Assembly: GCF_036786105.1 (NCBI RefSeq)
Contig: NZ_DAIQRQ010000008.1
Coordinates: forward strand, 62,001 to 126,000
DNA length: 64,000 nucleotides
DNA from: Ohtaekwangia sp036786105
Lineage (GTDB): Bacteria; Bacteroidota; Bacteroidia; Cytophagales; Cyclobacteriaceae
Direction of reading: 5' to 3'
Shown: positions 1 to 9,261 of the stretch, piece after piece
Layout of the letters: the number at the start of each line of letters is the position of its first letter
How positions within the stretch are numbered: the first letter of the stretch is position 1
Position numbers and translations under genes: made by a program
The notes under the pieces: model-generated
What the model was told of the DNA's origin: nothing
Database searches by the model: none
Seen by the model: only the letters and a program-made list of their open reading frames with translations

Positions 1-171
1 ATACGCTATAAAGAGCACACCATGCGCCATGCCTACAAAGCGTACAGGCTCCGGGTTGGACGCCATATACTTTAACGGCATGGCAATGCCCAGCAATACT
101 AGAAACGAGATGCCTTCCAGAAACGCCACGACCCGCAAGCGGCCTAACGTAGTTGATAACAGGTTTGTCAT
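1..171 (-). CDS. DUF3817 family membrane protein (N-terminal part)
   Basis: The first 57 codons are visible, starting at the ATG complementary to 169-171; the rest lies beyond the window edge. The translation begins MTNLLSTTLGRLRVVAFLEG, continues with a hydrophobic helix (ISFLVLLGIAMPLKY), and then has a VRFVGMAHGVLF segment. This pattern (LGRLR..A.LEG.SFL, MPLKY, H-G) is that of the small DUF3817 integral membrane proteins, whose function is unknown. It is divergent from the permease at 261, with about 90 bp between them for both promoters. Confidence 0.75.
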   Translation of the reverse strand, partial: MTNLLSTTLGRLRVVAFLEGISFLVLLGIAMPLKYMASNPEPVRFVGMAHGVLFIAY

Positions 172-260
172 GATTATTTTGTGAACTGAGATTCCATCAA
201 AGGTATTTCGTTTTTGCCCGAAATACCTATCTTCCGAAATTATTTTAGTGACAAACACGC

Positions 261-1673
261 ATGAGTGAGACAAACTTTAAACCTGTACTGGGGTTGTGGG
301 ACGCAACCATGATCGTGGCAGGATCTATGATTGGTTCCGGAATTTTTATAGTAGGCGCTGATATTCTACGGAATGTTGGTGGCTCCGGCTGGCTGATCGC
401 CGTATGGCTGATTACTGGATTTATGACGATTACGGCAGCTGTAAGTTATGGCGAATTGAGCGGTATGTTTCCCAAGGCCGGTGGCCAGTATGTTTATCTC
501 AAAGAAGCGTATAACCCCCTGGTTGCCTTCCTCTATGGGTGGAGTTTTTTCGCTGTAATACAAACCGGAACCATTGCTGCCGTAGGCGTGGCGTTTTCCA
601 AGTTCACGGCTTATCTCATTCCTGCTGTGAGTGAAGATATAGTGCTGCTCAACCTCGGCTTTATACACATTTCACCAGCCCAGTTACTCTCCATCGTCAT
701 CATTGTATTGCTTACTTATATAAACACCAAAGGTGTAGAAGGAGGAAAAGTAATACAAACCACCTTTACCGTAGCGAAGCTGTTGAGTTTGTTTGGTCTG
801 ATTGTCTTTGGATTGATCATGATGAAAAGTGATGTATGGTCAGCCAACTGGACCAATGCCTGGACTATACATAAACTGAATGCCGATGGCAGCATAGAAA
901 ATTACATGACGATTGCCGCAGTAGGTGCGATAGCAGCCGCCATGGTAGGATCGATCTTCAGCAGCGATGCCTGGAACAATGTAACCTTCATAGCAGGCGA
1001 GATCAAGAACCCGCAACGAAATATAGGGCTCAGTTTATTTCTGGGTACGCTGATCGTTACGATCATTTACGTAACGGCAAACATCATGTATACGGCCGTG
1101 TTGCCGCTGCACGAGATAGCATTCGCTGAAAAAGACCGCGTGGCTGTTGCTGCATCGCATGTGATCTTTGGAAATATAGGCACTGTTATTATTGCCTTGA
1201 TGATTATGGTATCAACCTTCGGTTGTAATAACGGGTTGATCCTGGCCGGAGCACGCGTTTACTATACTATGGCAAAAGATGGATTATTTTTCAAACAGGC
1301 GGGCCATCTCAATAAATTTGCTGTGCCACAGCAATCACTTTGGGTACAATGTATACTTGCCAGCATCTGGTGCCTGAGCGGCCGGTATGGCGACCTGCTG
1401 GATATGGTTTCGTTCGTGGTAGTATTATTCTATATGCTCACCATTGTCGGTATCTTTATCCTTCGCAAAAAGCGCCCTGACGTACCACGTCCGTACAAAG
1501 CATTCGGCTACCCCGTGCTGCCGTTGATATATATACTGATGGGCGTAACTTTCTGCTCTTTGTTGATATACTATAAACCTGCCTTTACCTGGCCAGGGTT
1601 GATCATCACCCTGATTGGTATACCTATATATTACTTTGCCGTGCAGCAAAAGAAGCAGGTAGAACGAATATAA
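261..1673 (+). CDS. APC-superfamily amino-acid permease
   Basis: A 470-residue polytopic inner-membrane protein with about twelve hydrophobic segments, the usual length for the amino acid/polyamine/organocation family. The family signature in TM1 is clear: G-S-M-I-G-S-G-I-F at residues 21-29, followed by an AVSYGELSGMFPKAGGQYVYL segment in TM2, typical of the LAT/SteT-like branch. It should exchange or import amino acids; the substrate cannot be read from the sequence. It is a single gene followed directly by a hairpin terminator. Confidence 0.88.
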   Translation: MSETNFKPVLGLWDATMIVAGSMIGSGIFIVGADILRNVGGSGWLIAVWLITGFMTITAAVSYGELSGMFPKAGGQYVYLKEAYNPLVAFLYGWSFFAVIQTGTIAAVGVAFSKFTAYLIPAVSEDIVLLNLGFIHISPAQLLSIVIIVLLTYINTKGVEGGKVIQTTFTVAKLLSLFGLIVFGLIMMKSDVWSANWTNAWTIHKLNADGSIENYMTIAAVGAIAAAMVGSIFSSDAWNNVTFIAGEIKNPQRNIGLSLFLGTLIVTIIYVTANIMYTAVLPLHEIAFAEKDRVAVAASHVIFGNIGTVIIALMIMVSTFGCNNGLILAGARVYYTMAKDGLFFKQAGHLNKFAVPQQSLWVQCILASIWCLSGRYGDLLDMVSFVVVLFYMLTIVGIFILRKKRPDVPRPYKAFGYPVLPLIYILMGVTFCSLLIYYKPAFTWPGLIITLIGIPIYYFAVQQKKQVERI

Positions 1674-1681
1674 GATAGTAG

Positions 1682-1709
1682 AAAAGCCATGAATCTCTCA
1701 TGGCTTTTT
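1682..1709. terminator. Bidirectional intrinsic terminator
   Basis: An 11-bp perfect stem (AAAAGCCATGA / TCATGGCTTTT) with a 5-nt loop is followed by a T run. It lies between the convergent permease and RmlD-like genes and has A/T runs on both sides, so it can serve both. The following 30 bases are a TTACTTCTTACTTCT-type low-complexity tract. Confidence 0.85.
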
Positions 1710-1743
1710 ACTTACTTCTTACTTCTGTCTTCTTATTTCTTAT

Positions 1744-2634
1744 TTACATCTGCGATTCCAAAACCGCCAACCCCTCCGTAAACGAACGCGGCTCGTAGCC
1801 GAGATCCGTTCTTGCTTTATCGATAATAAACCCGGTCTTTGGTGGGCGTTTAGCGGGCTGGGTAAATTTGGTAGAGTCTGTTGCGTTGATCAGCGCTTTG
1901 TTTAGTTTGAAGTAATCGGCAGTGGCAATAGCAATGTCGTAAGGTGTAAGGAAATCTTTGCCGGAAATGTTATATATACCTTTCGCCTTCTTTTTGGCAG
2001 CCAGGTAGCAACCTGCAGCCAGGTCTTCTGCCAGCGTAGGCGTTCGCCACTGATCATTTACCACCTGAATTGTTTTGCCTTGCTCCAGGCTGTTCTTTAC
2101 CCACAGCACTATATTCGAACGACTCATGTCGCGGGTAATGCCGAACACAAGCACTGTGCGCAGTATGGCCCAGTTGATTTTGCTTTTCTGCACTACTTCT
2201 TCTGCCGCCAGTTTACTCTCGCCATAGTAATTTACCGGGTTGGGCTTTTCAAGTTCATCCAGCGGACCGCGGGTGCCATCAAAAATAAAATCGGTAGACA
2301 CGTGAACGAGGTGCACGTTATGCGCAGCACAGGCATTCACAAGATTTTCAACCGAAGTTACGTTGGCTTTCCAGCAGGCTTCACGATCCGTTTCGCACTG
2401 ATCAACCTGCGTCATGGCGGCCGTGTTGATCACGGCATCCGGTTTTGTTTCTGCGAATACACGATTTACCGCTTCAGCATCGGTAATGTCGAGTGAATGA
2501 AATTCGCCTGTTGTAATCGGTAATACAGATTTACCACGTGCTGTAGCAATCAGTGTAACCGAAGGATCGGTCGCGAGAAGGTCCGTAAGCTTTTGGCCCA
2601 GCAGGCCATTGGAACCAGTAACAAGAATTTTCAT
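1744..2634 (-). CDS. RmlD-like NAD(P)-dependent sugar-nucleotide reductase (SDR)
   Basis: A 296-residue extended short-chain dehydrogenase. The Rossmann motif is at the N-terminus (T6-G-S-N-G10-L-L-G13), and the catalytic pair is Y137-G-E-S-K141 with S123-T124 before it. The family assignment is to dTDP-4-dehydrorhamnose reductase (RmlD) substrate-binding proteins, which make dTDP-L-rhamnose. No rmlA/B/C neighbours are present, so the exact substrate is uncertain. The start chosen (ATG at 2632-2634) begins right at the MKILVTG strand; the upstream in-frame Met would add 28 residues with no homology. It is the last gene of a minus-strand run. Confidence 0.82.
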   Translation of the reverse strand: MKILVTGSNGLLGQKLTDLLATDPSVTLIATARGKSVLPITTGEFHSLDITDAEAVNRVFAETKPDAVINTAAMTQVDQCETDREACWKANVTSVENLVNACAAHNVHLVHVSTDFIFDGTRGPLDELEKPNPVNYYGESKLAAEEVVQKSKINWAILRTVLVFGITRDMSRSNIVLWVKNSLEQGKTIQVVNDQWRTPTLAEDLAAGCYLAAKKKAKGIYNISGKDFLTPYDIAIATADYFKLNKALINATDSTKFTQPAKRPPKTGFIIDKARTDLGYEPRSFTEGLAVLESQM

Positions 2635-2662
2635 GTCGATAAGAGAGGGATATATATTTTGA

Positions 2663-3538
2663 TTATTTCTTTTTGGTATTTGCCTTCGGAGGGTAATGAT
2701 ACCCGTATAGTTTTTCAATCTTCTTTTTCGAAAGTTCTTCCACCGTCACCACCATGCGTATGTCTTCCAGTGGACGATCGGCCTGATCAGTCTGTTGCTC
2801 GGCAATTTTGTCGATCACATCAAGACCTTTAATCACCTTGCCGAATACAGTATACTCTCCATCCAGTTGAGGGGCGCCACCGATGGTTGTATAGGCTGTT
2901 AATTTTTCAGGAGATACTTCTCGCTCAGCCTTTATACCGGTTTGCTGTTCAACGCGGGGCTTTAGTTTCATGATGAATTCTTGTGCTTCTTTTTGATTGC
3001 CAGCCTGGAACAACCGGGCAATGGTATCGTAAGCCGGTTGGTTTGCAGGATTGCTGAAGAACTGTTGCAAGGCCTGGTTAAATTTAGCAGGATCGGTTTT
3101 TACTTCACCTTCCGAAATCTTGGAACCCTGCACAATATAAAACTGACTTCCACTGGAAGCACGCGAAGGATTTTGTTCGTTCCCCAAACGCGCTGCTGAC
3201 AATGAACCTTTATCGTGATAATATTGTGGAACGATCTCGGCATCTACGGTATAGCCTGGTCCACCACGGCCCAGCATCTGACCCTTGCCGGCCTTTTTGG
3301 AATCAGGATCTCCACCCTGTATCATGAAGCCTTCAATAACACGATGAAAGAGCAGGCTATCATAAAAGTGTTCTTTCGCCAGCTTGATAAAATTCTGTTT
3401 ATGCTTCGGGGTTTCATCATAGAGTATAGCTACCATATCGCCATATTTGGTTTTGATAGTAACTACATAATCTTTTTCCTGGGCGCAACAGGTAGTTATA
3501 AAACTGATCAGTAAAATAAGCAATAACGATTTGTTCAT
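2663..3538 (-). CDS. Secreted cyclophilin-type peptidyl-prolyl isomerase
   Basis: A 291-residue protein with an N-terminal export signal (MNKSLLLILLISFITTCCAQ; cleavage at A-Q or lipidation at a Cys is possible). A cyclophilin fold follows: VVTIKTKYGDMVAILYDETPKH, then F-H-R-V-I-E-G-F-M-I-Q-G-G-D-P, the classical active-site strand. An insertion of about 80 charged residues interrupts the fold before the final E-Y-T-V-F-G-K-V-I-K-G-L-D-V segment. It should speed proline isomerisation in exported proteins. A second Met four codons upstream (3550) is also possible. It lies 41 bp downstream of hemC. Confidence 0.88.
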   Translation of the reverse strand: MNKSLLLILLISFITTCCAQEKDYVVTIKTKYGDMVAILYDETPKHKQNFIKLAKEHFYDSLLFHRVIEGFMIQGGDPDSKKAGKGQMLGRGGPGYTVDAEIVPQYYHDKGSLSAARLGNEQNPSRASSGSQFYIVQGSKISEGEVKTDPAKFNQALQQFFSNPANQPAYDTIARLFQAGNQKEAQEFIMKLKPRVEQQTGIKAEREVSPEKLTAYTTIGGAPQLDGEYTVFGKVIKGLDVIDKIAEQQTDQADRPLEDIRMVVTVEELSKKKIEKLYGYHYPPKANTKKK

Positions 3539-3579
3539 AGTAACGTACATGAGCGACTGTTTGAGGTATATATAGATGA

Positions 3580-4518
3580 TTATAGTTGCTGTTGCTGGCG
3601 TATCTCTTTCAATATCTGTTCTCCGCCAATAGCGAGTACTTCGTTGGCTACGGATTCGCCAATCTCTTTGGCTTCTTCGGGTGAGCCGGAGCGTTTTACT
3701 TTTACCACGCGCTGGCCATCCAGTGAAATGATACCGGCCTTTAACGATACCAGGTCGCCATCGAGATGCGCATAACCGAATGACGGAATGCTGCAACCGC
3801 CCTGAAGCGTTTTTAAAAAGGCGCGTTCAGTACGAACGCATACTTCTGTTTGCGGATGATTAACCCACCGTGCTATAATTTCTTTTTTGTCGAACGCCAG
3901 TTTCTTATGGCATTCAACCGCTATACTTCCCTGACCTACCGGAGGAACAAAATAACTGGTTTCGATCTTCTCAACGATCAGGTCATCATAGCCCATACGA
4001 TGAACGCCCGCATAGGCGAGGAGCAGTGCATCGCATTCGCCAGCCTGTAATTTTGATAAGCGCGTTTGCAAATTACCACGTACGGAAACTGCCTTTACAT
4101 TCGGATAGAAGTGTTTCAGAAACGCTACTCTGCGGGTAGATGAGGTTCCCACTACAAGTTTATCGGAAGTAATTTTGATTTCCTTTTTTGTGCTGATGAG
4201 TACATCGTTTACCAGTTCGCGTTCGGTGAAGGCTACCAATTCCAGTTCTTCCGGAATTTCGGAAGAGAGATCTTTGGCGCTGTGCACCGCTATATCAATG
4301 GAGCCATCGAGCAGTTTGGCTTCGATCTCTTCGGTAAATACACCCTTACTTCCAATCTTCGCGATCGTTACATCGAGAATCTTGTCGCCACGTGTTTCAA
4401 TGGGAATGATCTCGGTGCTGTAGCCCGAAGGCTTGATGAGGCTGGCAATATGTTCTGCCTGCCAAAGTGCAAGCTTGCTTCCCCGTGTACCGATGCGAAT
4501 GGTTTTTGAATTGGGCAT
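3580..4518 (-). CDS. hemC: Porphobilinogen deaminase (hydroxymethylbilane synthase)
   Basis: A 312-residue cytoplasmic enzyme that joins four porphobilinogen molecules into hydroxymethylbilane for haem and corrin synthesis. The family start I-R-I-G-T-R-G-S-K-L-A-L-W-Q is at residues 7-20, the catalytic Asp lies in H-S-A-K-D83-L, and the dipyrromethane-cofactor cysteine is C242 in L-Q-G-G-C-S-I-P. Length and motifs are intact. It sits between holB and the cyclophilin gene on the minus strand, and the usual hemD neighbour is absent. Confidence 0.96.
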   Translation of the reverse strand: MPNSKTIRIGTRGSKLALWQAEHIASLIKPSGYSTEIIPIETRGDKILDVTIAKIGSKGVFTEEIEAKLLDGSIDIAVHSAKDLSSEIPEELELVAFTERELVNDVLISTKKEIKITSDKLVVGTSSTRRVAFLKHFYPNVKAVSVRGNLQTRLSKLQAGECDALLLAYAGVHRMGYDDLIVEKIETSYFVPPVGQGSIAVECHKKLAFDKKEIIARWVNHPQTEVCVRTERAFLKTLQGGCSIPSFGYAHLDGDLVSLKAGIISLDGQRVVKVKRSGSPEEAKEIGESVANEVLAIGGEQILKEIRQQQQL

Positions 4519-4566
4519 TGGGATGTATATTAAATGCGTGAGAAAACAGTATATATACCGAACCTG

Positions 4567-5688
4567 CTAAGGGTTCAGGGTTTTCGATAATTTCAATGAA
4601 AGATCAAGGAAGATCATCTTGGCGCTTCCGTTGCGTTCCAGGTGATAACTGGCATCATTCAATAACTTGAAAGATTTCTCCACCTTATCCAGTGTTAACA
4701 CTTTACTGAAGTCTTGCACAAACTTGAGCTCATCACCGCGTGTGCGGTTCATATCACCGGCACCGGATATATTGAGCAGCGACTCGCGCATCATGTTCAT
4801 GCTATAGCTGATCAGGTTTCGCTGGTTGAGTTTGTCGAGCGAATGATAGTCGTCTGCCATGGCCACCAGCGAACCATAACTTTTCCGGAAGCAGGCCCGC
4901 ATCCATTCGATGAAGCGTTTGGTGTTATCGTCTTCCTCGCTGTCGATCAGTTTGATCGCGAAGTTGAGATTTCCCTCGGCCAGTTGTGTGATCTTGTCAG
5001 CCTTGCGTTCATCCAGCGAATGCTTCTCCATCAGGTAAGCCTGCACCTGCTCATCGTGCAGCAAGGGCACCGTTACAATCTGCGTACGCGAAATGATCGT
5101 AGGCAGAAGCTTATCGGCAGCATTGGTCACCAGGATGAAGAATGTTTGTGGAGGTGGCTCTTCCAGTATTTTCAATATACCATTGGCAGCGGCCGAGTGC
5201 ATAAGCTCCGGTTGCCAGATGATCATAACTTTATGCGGACTTTCAAATGGCTTCAGAGAAAGTGTTTTGATTATCTCACGACTTTCTTCACGCGATATCA
5301 ACGCAAGTTTGTCTTCACCGCCGTAGTAATTCGTCCAGTCATCCAGTGAGCCGTAGGACTGCTCCAACAGAAATGCACGCCAGCTTTTTAGTATCTCGGC
5401 TTTGAAGCGGTCTTCATCCTTATCATTCTTGACATTGCTTACCGGAAAAACAAAATGCGTATCGGGGTGAATGTACTTGGCGTTCTTGGAACAGGCGGCA
5501 CACGTTCCGCAGGCATCGTCTCCTTTATTCTCACAATGCAAATAAGTAGCGTAAGCCAGCGCCAGCGGCAAATTCAATGCGCCAGCGGCTCCTACAAAAA
5601 GCTGGGCGTGTGCTGTGTGATTATTTTTAACAGCATCAATGAGTAGTTCTTTAACGTCTTGTAATCCGGGTATATCAGCAAACCTCAT
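4567..5688 (-). CDS. holB: DNA polymerase III delta-prime subunit (clamp loader)
   Basis: A 373-residue AAA+ clamp-loader subunit. The P-loop is degenerate (FVGAAGALNLP, no GKT), as expected for delta-prime, and the zinc-binding cysteines C52, C60, C63 and C66 are in the normal place. The I-L-K-I-L-E-E-P-P and I-I-S-R-T-Q segments are the sensor/SRC region. It works with the gamma/tau and delta subunits to load the beta clamp. The start codon lies 1 bp after the stop of the GlmU-like gene, so the two are translated from one transcript. Confidence 0.92.
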   Translation of the reverse strand: MRFADIPGLQDVKELLIDAVKNNHTAHAQLFVGAAGALNLPLALAYATYLHCENKGDDACGTCAACSKNAKYIHPDTHFVFPVSNVKNDKDEDRFKAEILKSWRAFLLEQSYGSLDDWTNYYGGEDKLALISREESREIIKTLSLKPFESPHKVMIIWQPELMHSAAANGILKILEEPPPQTFFILVTNAADKLLPTIISRTQIVTVPLLHDEQVQAYLMEKHSLDERKADKITQLAEGNLNFAIKLIDSEEDDNTKRFIEWMRACFRKSYGSLVAMADDYHSLDKLNQRNLISYSMNMMRESLLNISGAGDMNRTRGDELKFVQDFSKVLTLDKVEKSFKLLNDASYHLERNGSAKMIFLDLSLKLSKTLNP

Positions 5689-5689
5689 G

Positions 5690-6871
5690 TTATTTCTTCT
5701 CCCACCTGCGGCTTAGGGCAGAGGTCTCAAAGATATGGGAGAGAATCTCTTTATCCACATCCGAAAAGGTAACATTTCTTCTTGCCATTACGCGCTCGGC
5801 AGTTTCGAGCGCTTTGTTCAATTGATAGGTCTCAAAGCCGGAGGCACCACCCCATCCAAAAGATGGTACATAATTAGGAGGGAAGCCATGCCCGAACACA
5901 TTGGAAGATACATCCACCACGGTGCCGGTGTTAAACATGGTGTTGATGCTGCATTTGCTATGGTCGCCCATCATCAATCCGCAAAATTGGAGCCCTGTAG
6001 GTTCGTAACCCTGCGTGGTGTGATCCCACAGCTTGACGTGGTCGTAGTTGTTTTTGAGATTGGAGGTGTTGGTATCGGCTCCCAGGTTACACCATTCGCC
6101 CAGCACAGATGCGCCTAAAAATCCATCATGTGCTTTGTTACTGTATCCAAAGATCACAGAAGTGCTTACTTCGCCACCTACTTTCGAGAATGGACCTACC
6201 GTTACATCGCCACGAATCTTGGCGCCCATGTTTATATGCGCTCCTTCACACAACGCAAACGAACCGCGAATGATGGCACCTTCCTGAACAATGCTTTTTT
6301 TGCCGAGATAGATAGGCCCTGATTCAGCATTGAGGATGGCCGCGCGGATATAGACGCCTTCTTCTACGAATATATCTTCGGGCGAACCGTAGATAACGGT
6401 ATGTTTATCGTCTATGCTGGCTGATTTTCTTCCGGCCGTAATATGTTTGAAATCCAGCTTGAGCTGTGCGGCGTTTTCTTTAAAGATCTTCCAGGTTTTA
6501 TCAATGACCGTAATGGCCCCTGTATATTCTATGGTATTGGATGCGCTCATCTCTTCCGTTGGTTCCAATGCTGCGATAAGTCGTGTTCCCTGCGCCAGAA
6601 AAGTATGCGGCTGCATGTTGCGGATTGCGGCTACGAGGTTTTCATCGGGACATACCGCTCCGTTAATAAGCAGGTTGCTGTTGCCGGAGCGGGCCGGATA
6701 TTTTTTCTGCAAATAGTCTACGGTTTGAAAGGAAGCCTGCGTTTGGAGCCAACGCTCCCATTTTTCGCGAATGGTGAGGATGCCAACGCGGATATCGGCC
6801 ACCGGACGTGTGAATGTAAAGGGCAGGAGGGCTGTGCGGACAAGGGGGTCGTCAAACAAAATGAGATTCAT
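5690..6871 (-). CDS. GlmU-like putative sugar nucleotidyltransferase with left-handed beta-helix
   Basis: A 393-residue protein of the alternative Bacteroidota GlmU-like family. It starts M-N-L-I-L-F-D-D and has an L-P-F-T-F-T-R-P-V-A-D-I-R segment in place of the classical nucleotidyltransferase LAAGxGTRM loop. The C-terminal half is hexapeptide-repeat-like (for example G-A-I-I-R-G, G-A-K-I-R-G-D-V, ADTNTSNLKNNY). The family is proposed to act in UDP-N-acetylglucosamine supply or a related sugar-phosphate reaction; the substrate here is inferred only. It is the first gene of the minus-strand run ending at 1744. Confidence 0.82.
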   Translation of the reverse strand: MNLILFDDPLVRTALLPFTFTRPVADIRVGILTIREKWERWLQTQASFQTVDYLQKKYPARSGNSNLLINGAVCPDENLVAAIRNMQPHTFLAQGTRLIAALEPTEEMSASNTIEYTGAITVIDKTWKIFKENAAQLKLDFKHITAGRKSASIDDKHTVIYGSPEDIFVEEGVYIRAAILNAESGPIYLGKKSIVQEGAIIRGSFALCEGAHINMGAKIRGDVTVGPFSKVGGEVSTSVIFGYSNKAHDGFLGASVLGEWCNLGADTNTSNLKNNYDHVKLWDHTTQGYEPTGLQFCGLMMGDHSKCSINTMFNTGTVVDVSSNVFGHGFPPNYVPSFGWGGASGFETYQLNKALETAERVMARRNVTFSDVDKEILSHIFETSALSRRWEKK

Positions 6872-6976
6872 CCGCCAAAAATAGAATTAGGGATTTACCC
6901 TAAAAAGGGCGATTCTGCTGTGCGCGGGCACATGTTCGGGAATATTTTTGGTCCATCGCCAGAAAGGCATACCAAC

Positions 6977-7006
6977 AAAAAAGCCCTCGTTTCCAAGGGC
7001 TTTTCT
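6977..7006 (-). terminator. Intrinsic terminator after rpmE2
   Basis: Read on the minus strand, this is a stem AAAAGCCCT / AGGGCTTTT with an 8-nt loop, ending in a run of six T. It lies 25 bp after the rpmE2 stop codon and separates the ribosomal protein gene from the GlmU-like/holB/hemC run, which must therefore have its own promoter between about 6872 and 6976. Confidence 0.85.
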
Positions 7007-7030
7007 CTCTCCATTTAAAAGAAGAAGTTA

Positions 7031-7279
7031 TTATGCTTTCTTCTGATACTTGTTTTTGAATTTCTCCACGCGGCCGGCTGTATCTACAAACAGCTTCTTA
7101 CCTGTGAAGAAAGGATGCGAAGCAGAGCTCACTTCGACTTTAATTACAGGGTATTCTTTACCGTCTTCCCACTTGATGGTCTCTTTTGGAGACTGTGTAG
7201 AACGGGTAATGAACTTATGATCGCTGGATGTATCCCAGAAAACCACGTCTTTGTACTCTGGATGAATGCCTTTTTTCAT
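7031..7279 (-). CDS. rpmE2: 50S ribosomal protein L31 type B
   Basis: An 82-residue ribosomal protein starting M-K-K-G-I-H-P-E-Y and containing S-S-A-S-H-P-F-F-T-G-K-K and G-R-V-E-K-F-K-N-K-Y, the L31 C-terminal signature. It lacks the CxxC pairs of the zinc-binding L31 form, so it is the zinc-independent (L31B/YkgM-like) version. It has its own promoter (7313-7342) and terminator (6977-7006), making it a single-gene unit. Confidence 0.96.
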   Translation of the reverse strand: MKKGIHPEYKDVVFWDTSSDHKFITRSTQSPKETIKWEDGKEYPVIKVEVSSASHPFFTGKKLFVDTAGRVEKFKNKYQKKA

Positions 7280-7312
7280 ATCGATTCTTGCGTTATTCCT
7301 CTAAAAGGACTG

Positions 7313-7342
7313 CAAAGATAAGGACAATGACCTTATTTACAA
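7313..7342 (-). promoter_or_regulatory. Bacteroidota-type promoter of rpmE2
   Basis: On the minus strand TTG (7342-7340) is followed after exactly 19 nt by TATCTTTG (7320-7313), matching the Bacteroidota sigma-A consensus (-33 TTG, -7 TAnnTTTG). The -7 element ends 33 nt before the rpmE2 start codon. Confidence 0.75.
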
Positions 7343-7477
7343 GGGTTGGCAATAAATTTCCAGGAGTTGTCGCATGGTTGAACTTGAACTGGTTTTAGGA
7401 AAATGAGGCTTCTGCCTTACGTCAGTGTGCAACAACCGATTCAGAAGGTTACCTTGCAGCTTTTTAACGGAAGCCCC

Positions 7478-9205
7478 ATGCGCTCTATTTTACTGATCTC
7501 CTTGTTCCTGATCCTCGCCGTTGTTGCTCACGCACAAAGCCCTTATGTCCCGCTAAATGAAGATTACTATCAATGGGTAGACCGCTATGAAGTAAAGATG
7601 GGCACGGTAATGCCGCAGTTCTTTACATCGGTGAAGCCCTATAAACGTTCGGCCATCATCAACTTTGTCGACTCGGTAAATGCGATGGGCGGCTTTCAAT
7701 CGCGTGTAGACAAATTTACTTACGATTACCTGCGCAACGATAGCTGGGAGTGGTCGCGCGCTGAAACCAGCGATAGCAAAAAGGCCTTTCTCAAAACATT
7801 CTATAAAAAGAAATCAGATTTCTTTCATGTTGATATACCAGAATTTGATCTTCATATAAACCCGGTGCTGTATGTGGGGATGGGTAAAGATTCGCGCAGA
7901 GACGAACGCCTTTTTACCAACACCCGCGGTGTGGAAGTGCGCGGTATGGTAGATCGCAAAGTAGGCTTCTATACTTATCTGACGGATAACCAGATGGTGT
8001 TGCCATCGTATGTGTGGGATCAGATGCGGTTGAACCCGGTTGTGCCACACGAAGGTTTCTGGAAGGATTTTAAAAGTGGTAAAGGTGTAGATTTTCTGCA
8101 GGCACGCGGGTATATAACGGTAGATGCTACCAAGAGTATAAATCTGCAGGCCGGGTACGATCGCTTCTTTATAGGTAACGGTGTGCGTTCTTTCATCTTC
8201 TCAGATTATGCTCCGCCGGTATCCTTCTTCAAAGCAAATATCAAAGTATGGAAGCTGAACTATATGTACTTCATCAGCGAGATGACGGCTGATGTGAGTG
8301 CTTCCCTGGGTGGCAGTCGCTCGATGGATCGCGGTTATCCTGATAAATATGTAACCTTTCACCACCTGAGCCTGAACATTGGCAAGAAGCTAAATATAGG
8401 GGTATTCGAGTCTGTAGTCTTCAGCCCGGATGATACAACCGGTGCAGGTAAATTTGAGTGGGCCTATCTGAACCCCATCATATTCTATCGCGCAATAGAA
8501 CAACAGAATGGCAGCAGTGATAACGTATTGCTTGGTTTTGACTATAAATGGAATGCTGTTAAAAAACTTTCTTTCTATGGACAGTTTGTGCTGGATGAAT
8601 TTGTGCTGAGCCACATCAAGGCTGGCGATGGTTGGTGGGCTAATAAATTTGCCGTGCAGGTAGGCGGTAAATATGTAGATGCTTTTGGCATACCGAATCT
8701 CGATTTGCAGGGAGAAATAAACATTGCCCGGCCGTTTACCTATTCGCACAATACACAGTATGCAAACTATACTAACTATCAGCAGCCTATAGCGCATCCG
8801 CTGGGAGCGAACTTTAAAGAGGTAGTAGGTATACTTCGTTATCAGCCTATACCCAAATTGTATGTAACCGGTAAGTTAATGGTGTCGCGCATCGGCCGCG
8901 ACTCAACCGATTATGACTGGGGCAGCGATAAAACTCCTACCTACAAATACAACTGGGGCAGCGACTTGCTGAAGAACAACAAAACCCGCGAGAAGGAACT
9001 CGGCAACACCATCGGGCAAGGCTTCAAAAACGATATTGTTTACGGAAGTTTAACGGCATCGTGGCAGTTCAAGCACAACCTGTTCATTGACTTGAACGTG
9101 GTGCTACGTAACAGCAAGAGCGTGCTGGCATTCTATAACAACAATACTTCAATAACTTCATTAGCTTTGCGCTGGAATATTGCTCAGCGAACGTACGAGT
9201 TCTAG
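7478..9205 (+). CDS. Wzi/RemB-like outer-membrane beta-barrel protein
   Basis: A 575-residue exported protein with signal peptide MRSILLISLFLILAVVAHAQ. The body is rich in alternating aromatic/polar strands (Y-L-T-D-N-Q, G-Y-D-R-F-F-I-G-N-G-V-R-S, S-L-A-L-R-W-N-I-A-Q-R-T-Y-E-F) and ends in an aromatic residue, as outer-membrane barrels do. The pattern resembles capsule-assembly Wzi-family and RemB gliding-motility proteins of Bacteroidota, so a role in surface polysaccharide or gliding is inferred. The start at 7478 was chosen because the signal peptide begins there. It lies 56 bp upstream of the MsbA-type exporter. Confidence 0.7.
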   Translation: MRSILLISLFLILAVVAHAQSPYVPLNEDYYQWVDRYEVKMGTVMPQFFTSVKPYKRSAIINFVDSVNAMGGFQSRVDKFTYDYLRNDSWEWSRAETSDSKKAFLKTFYKKKSDFFHVDIPEFDLHINPVLYVGMGKDSRRDERLFTNTRGVEVRGMVDRKVGFYTYLTDNQMVLPSYVWDQMRLNPVVPHEGFWKDFKSGKGVDFLQARGYITVDATKSINLQAGYDRFFIGNGVRSFIFSDYAPPVSFFKANIKVWKLNYMYFISEMTADVSASLGGSRSMDRGYPDKYVTFHHLSLNIGKKLNIGVFESVVFSPDDTTGAGKFEWAYLNPIIFYRAIEQQNGSSDNVLLGFDYKWNAVKKLSFYGQFVLDEFVLSHIKAGDGWWANKFAVQVGGKYVDAFGIPNLDLQGEINIARPFTYSHNTQYANYTNYQQPIAHPLGANFKEVVGILRYQPIPKLYVTGKLMVSRIGRDSTDYDWGSDKTPTYKYNWGSDLLKNNKTREKELGNTIGQGFKNDIVYGSLTASWQFKHNLFIDLNVVLRNSKSVLAFYNNNTSITSLALRWNIAQRTYEF

Positions 9206-9261
9206 CGGAGAATGATACTGTGATGCGATTTGTACAAAAGCTAAAAGCACTTTACTAACAC

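Noticed and set aside
3539..3796. Longer N-terminus for the cyclophilin gene
   Set aside because: The extension would run inside hemC and place the signal peptide in the middle of the protein.
5751..5759. Perfect DnaA-box-like TTATCCACA
   Set aside because: It is single, lies inside the GlmU-like gene and is far from dnaA; no cluster of boxes or unwinding element.
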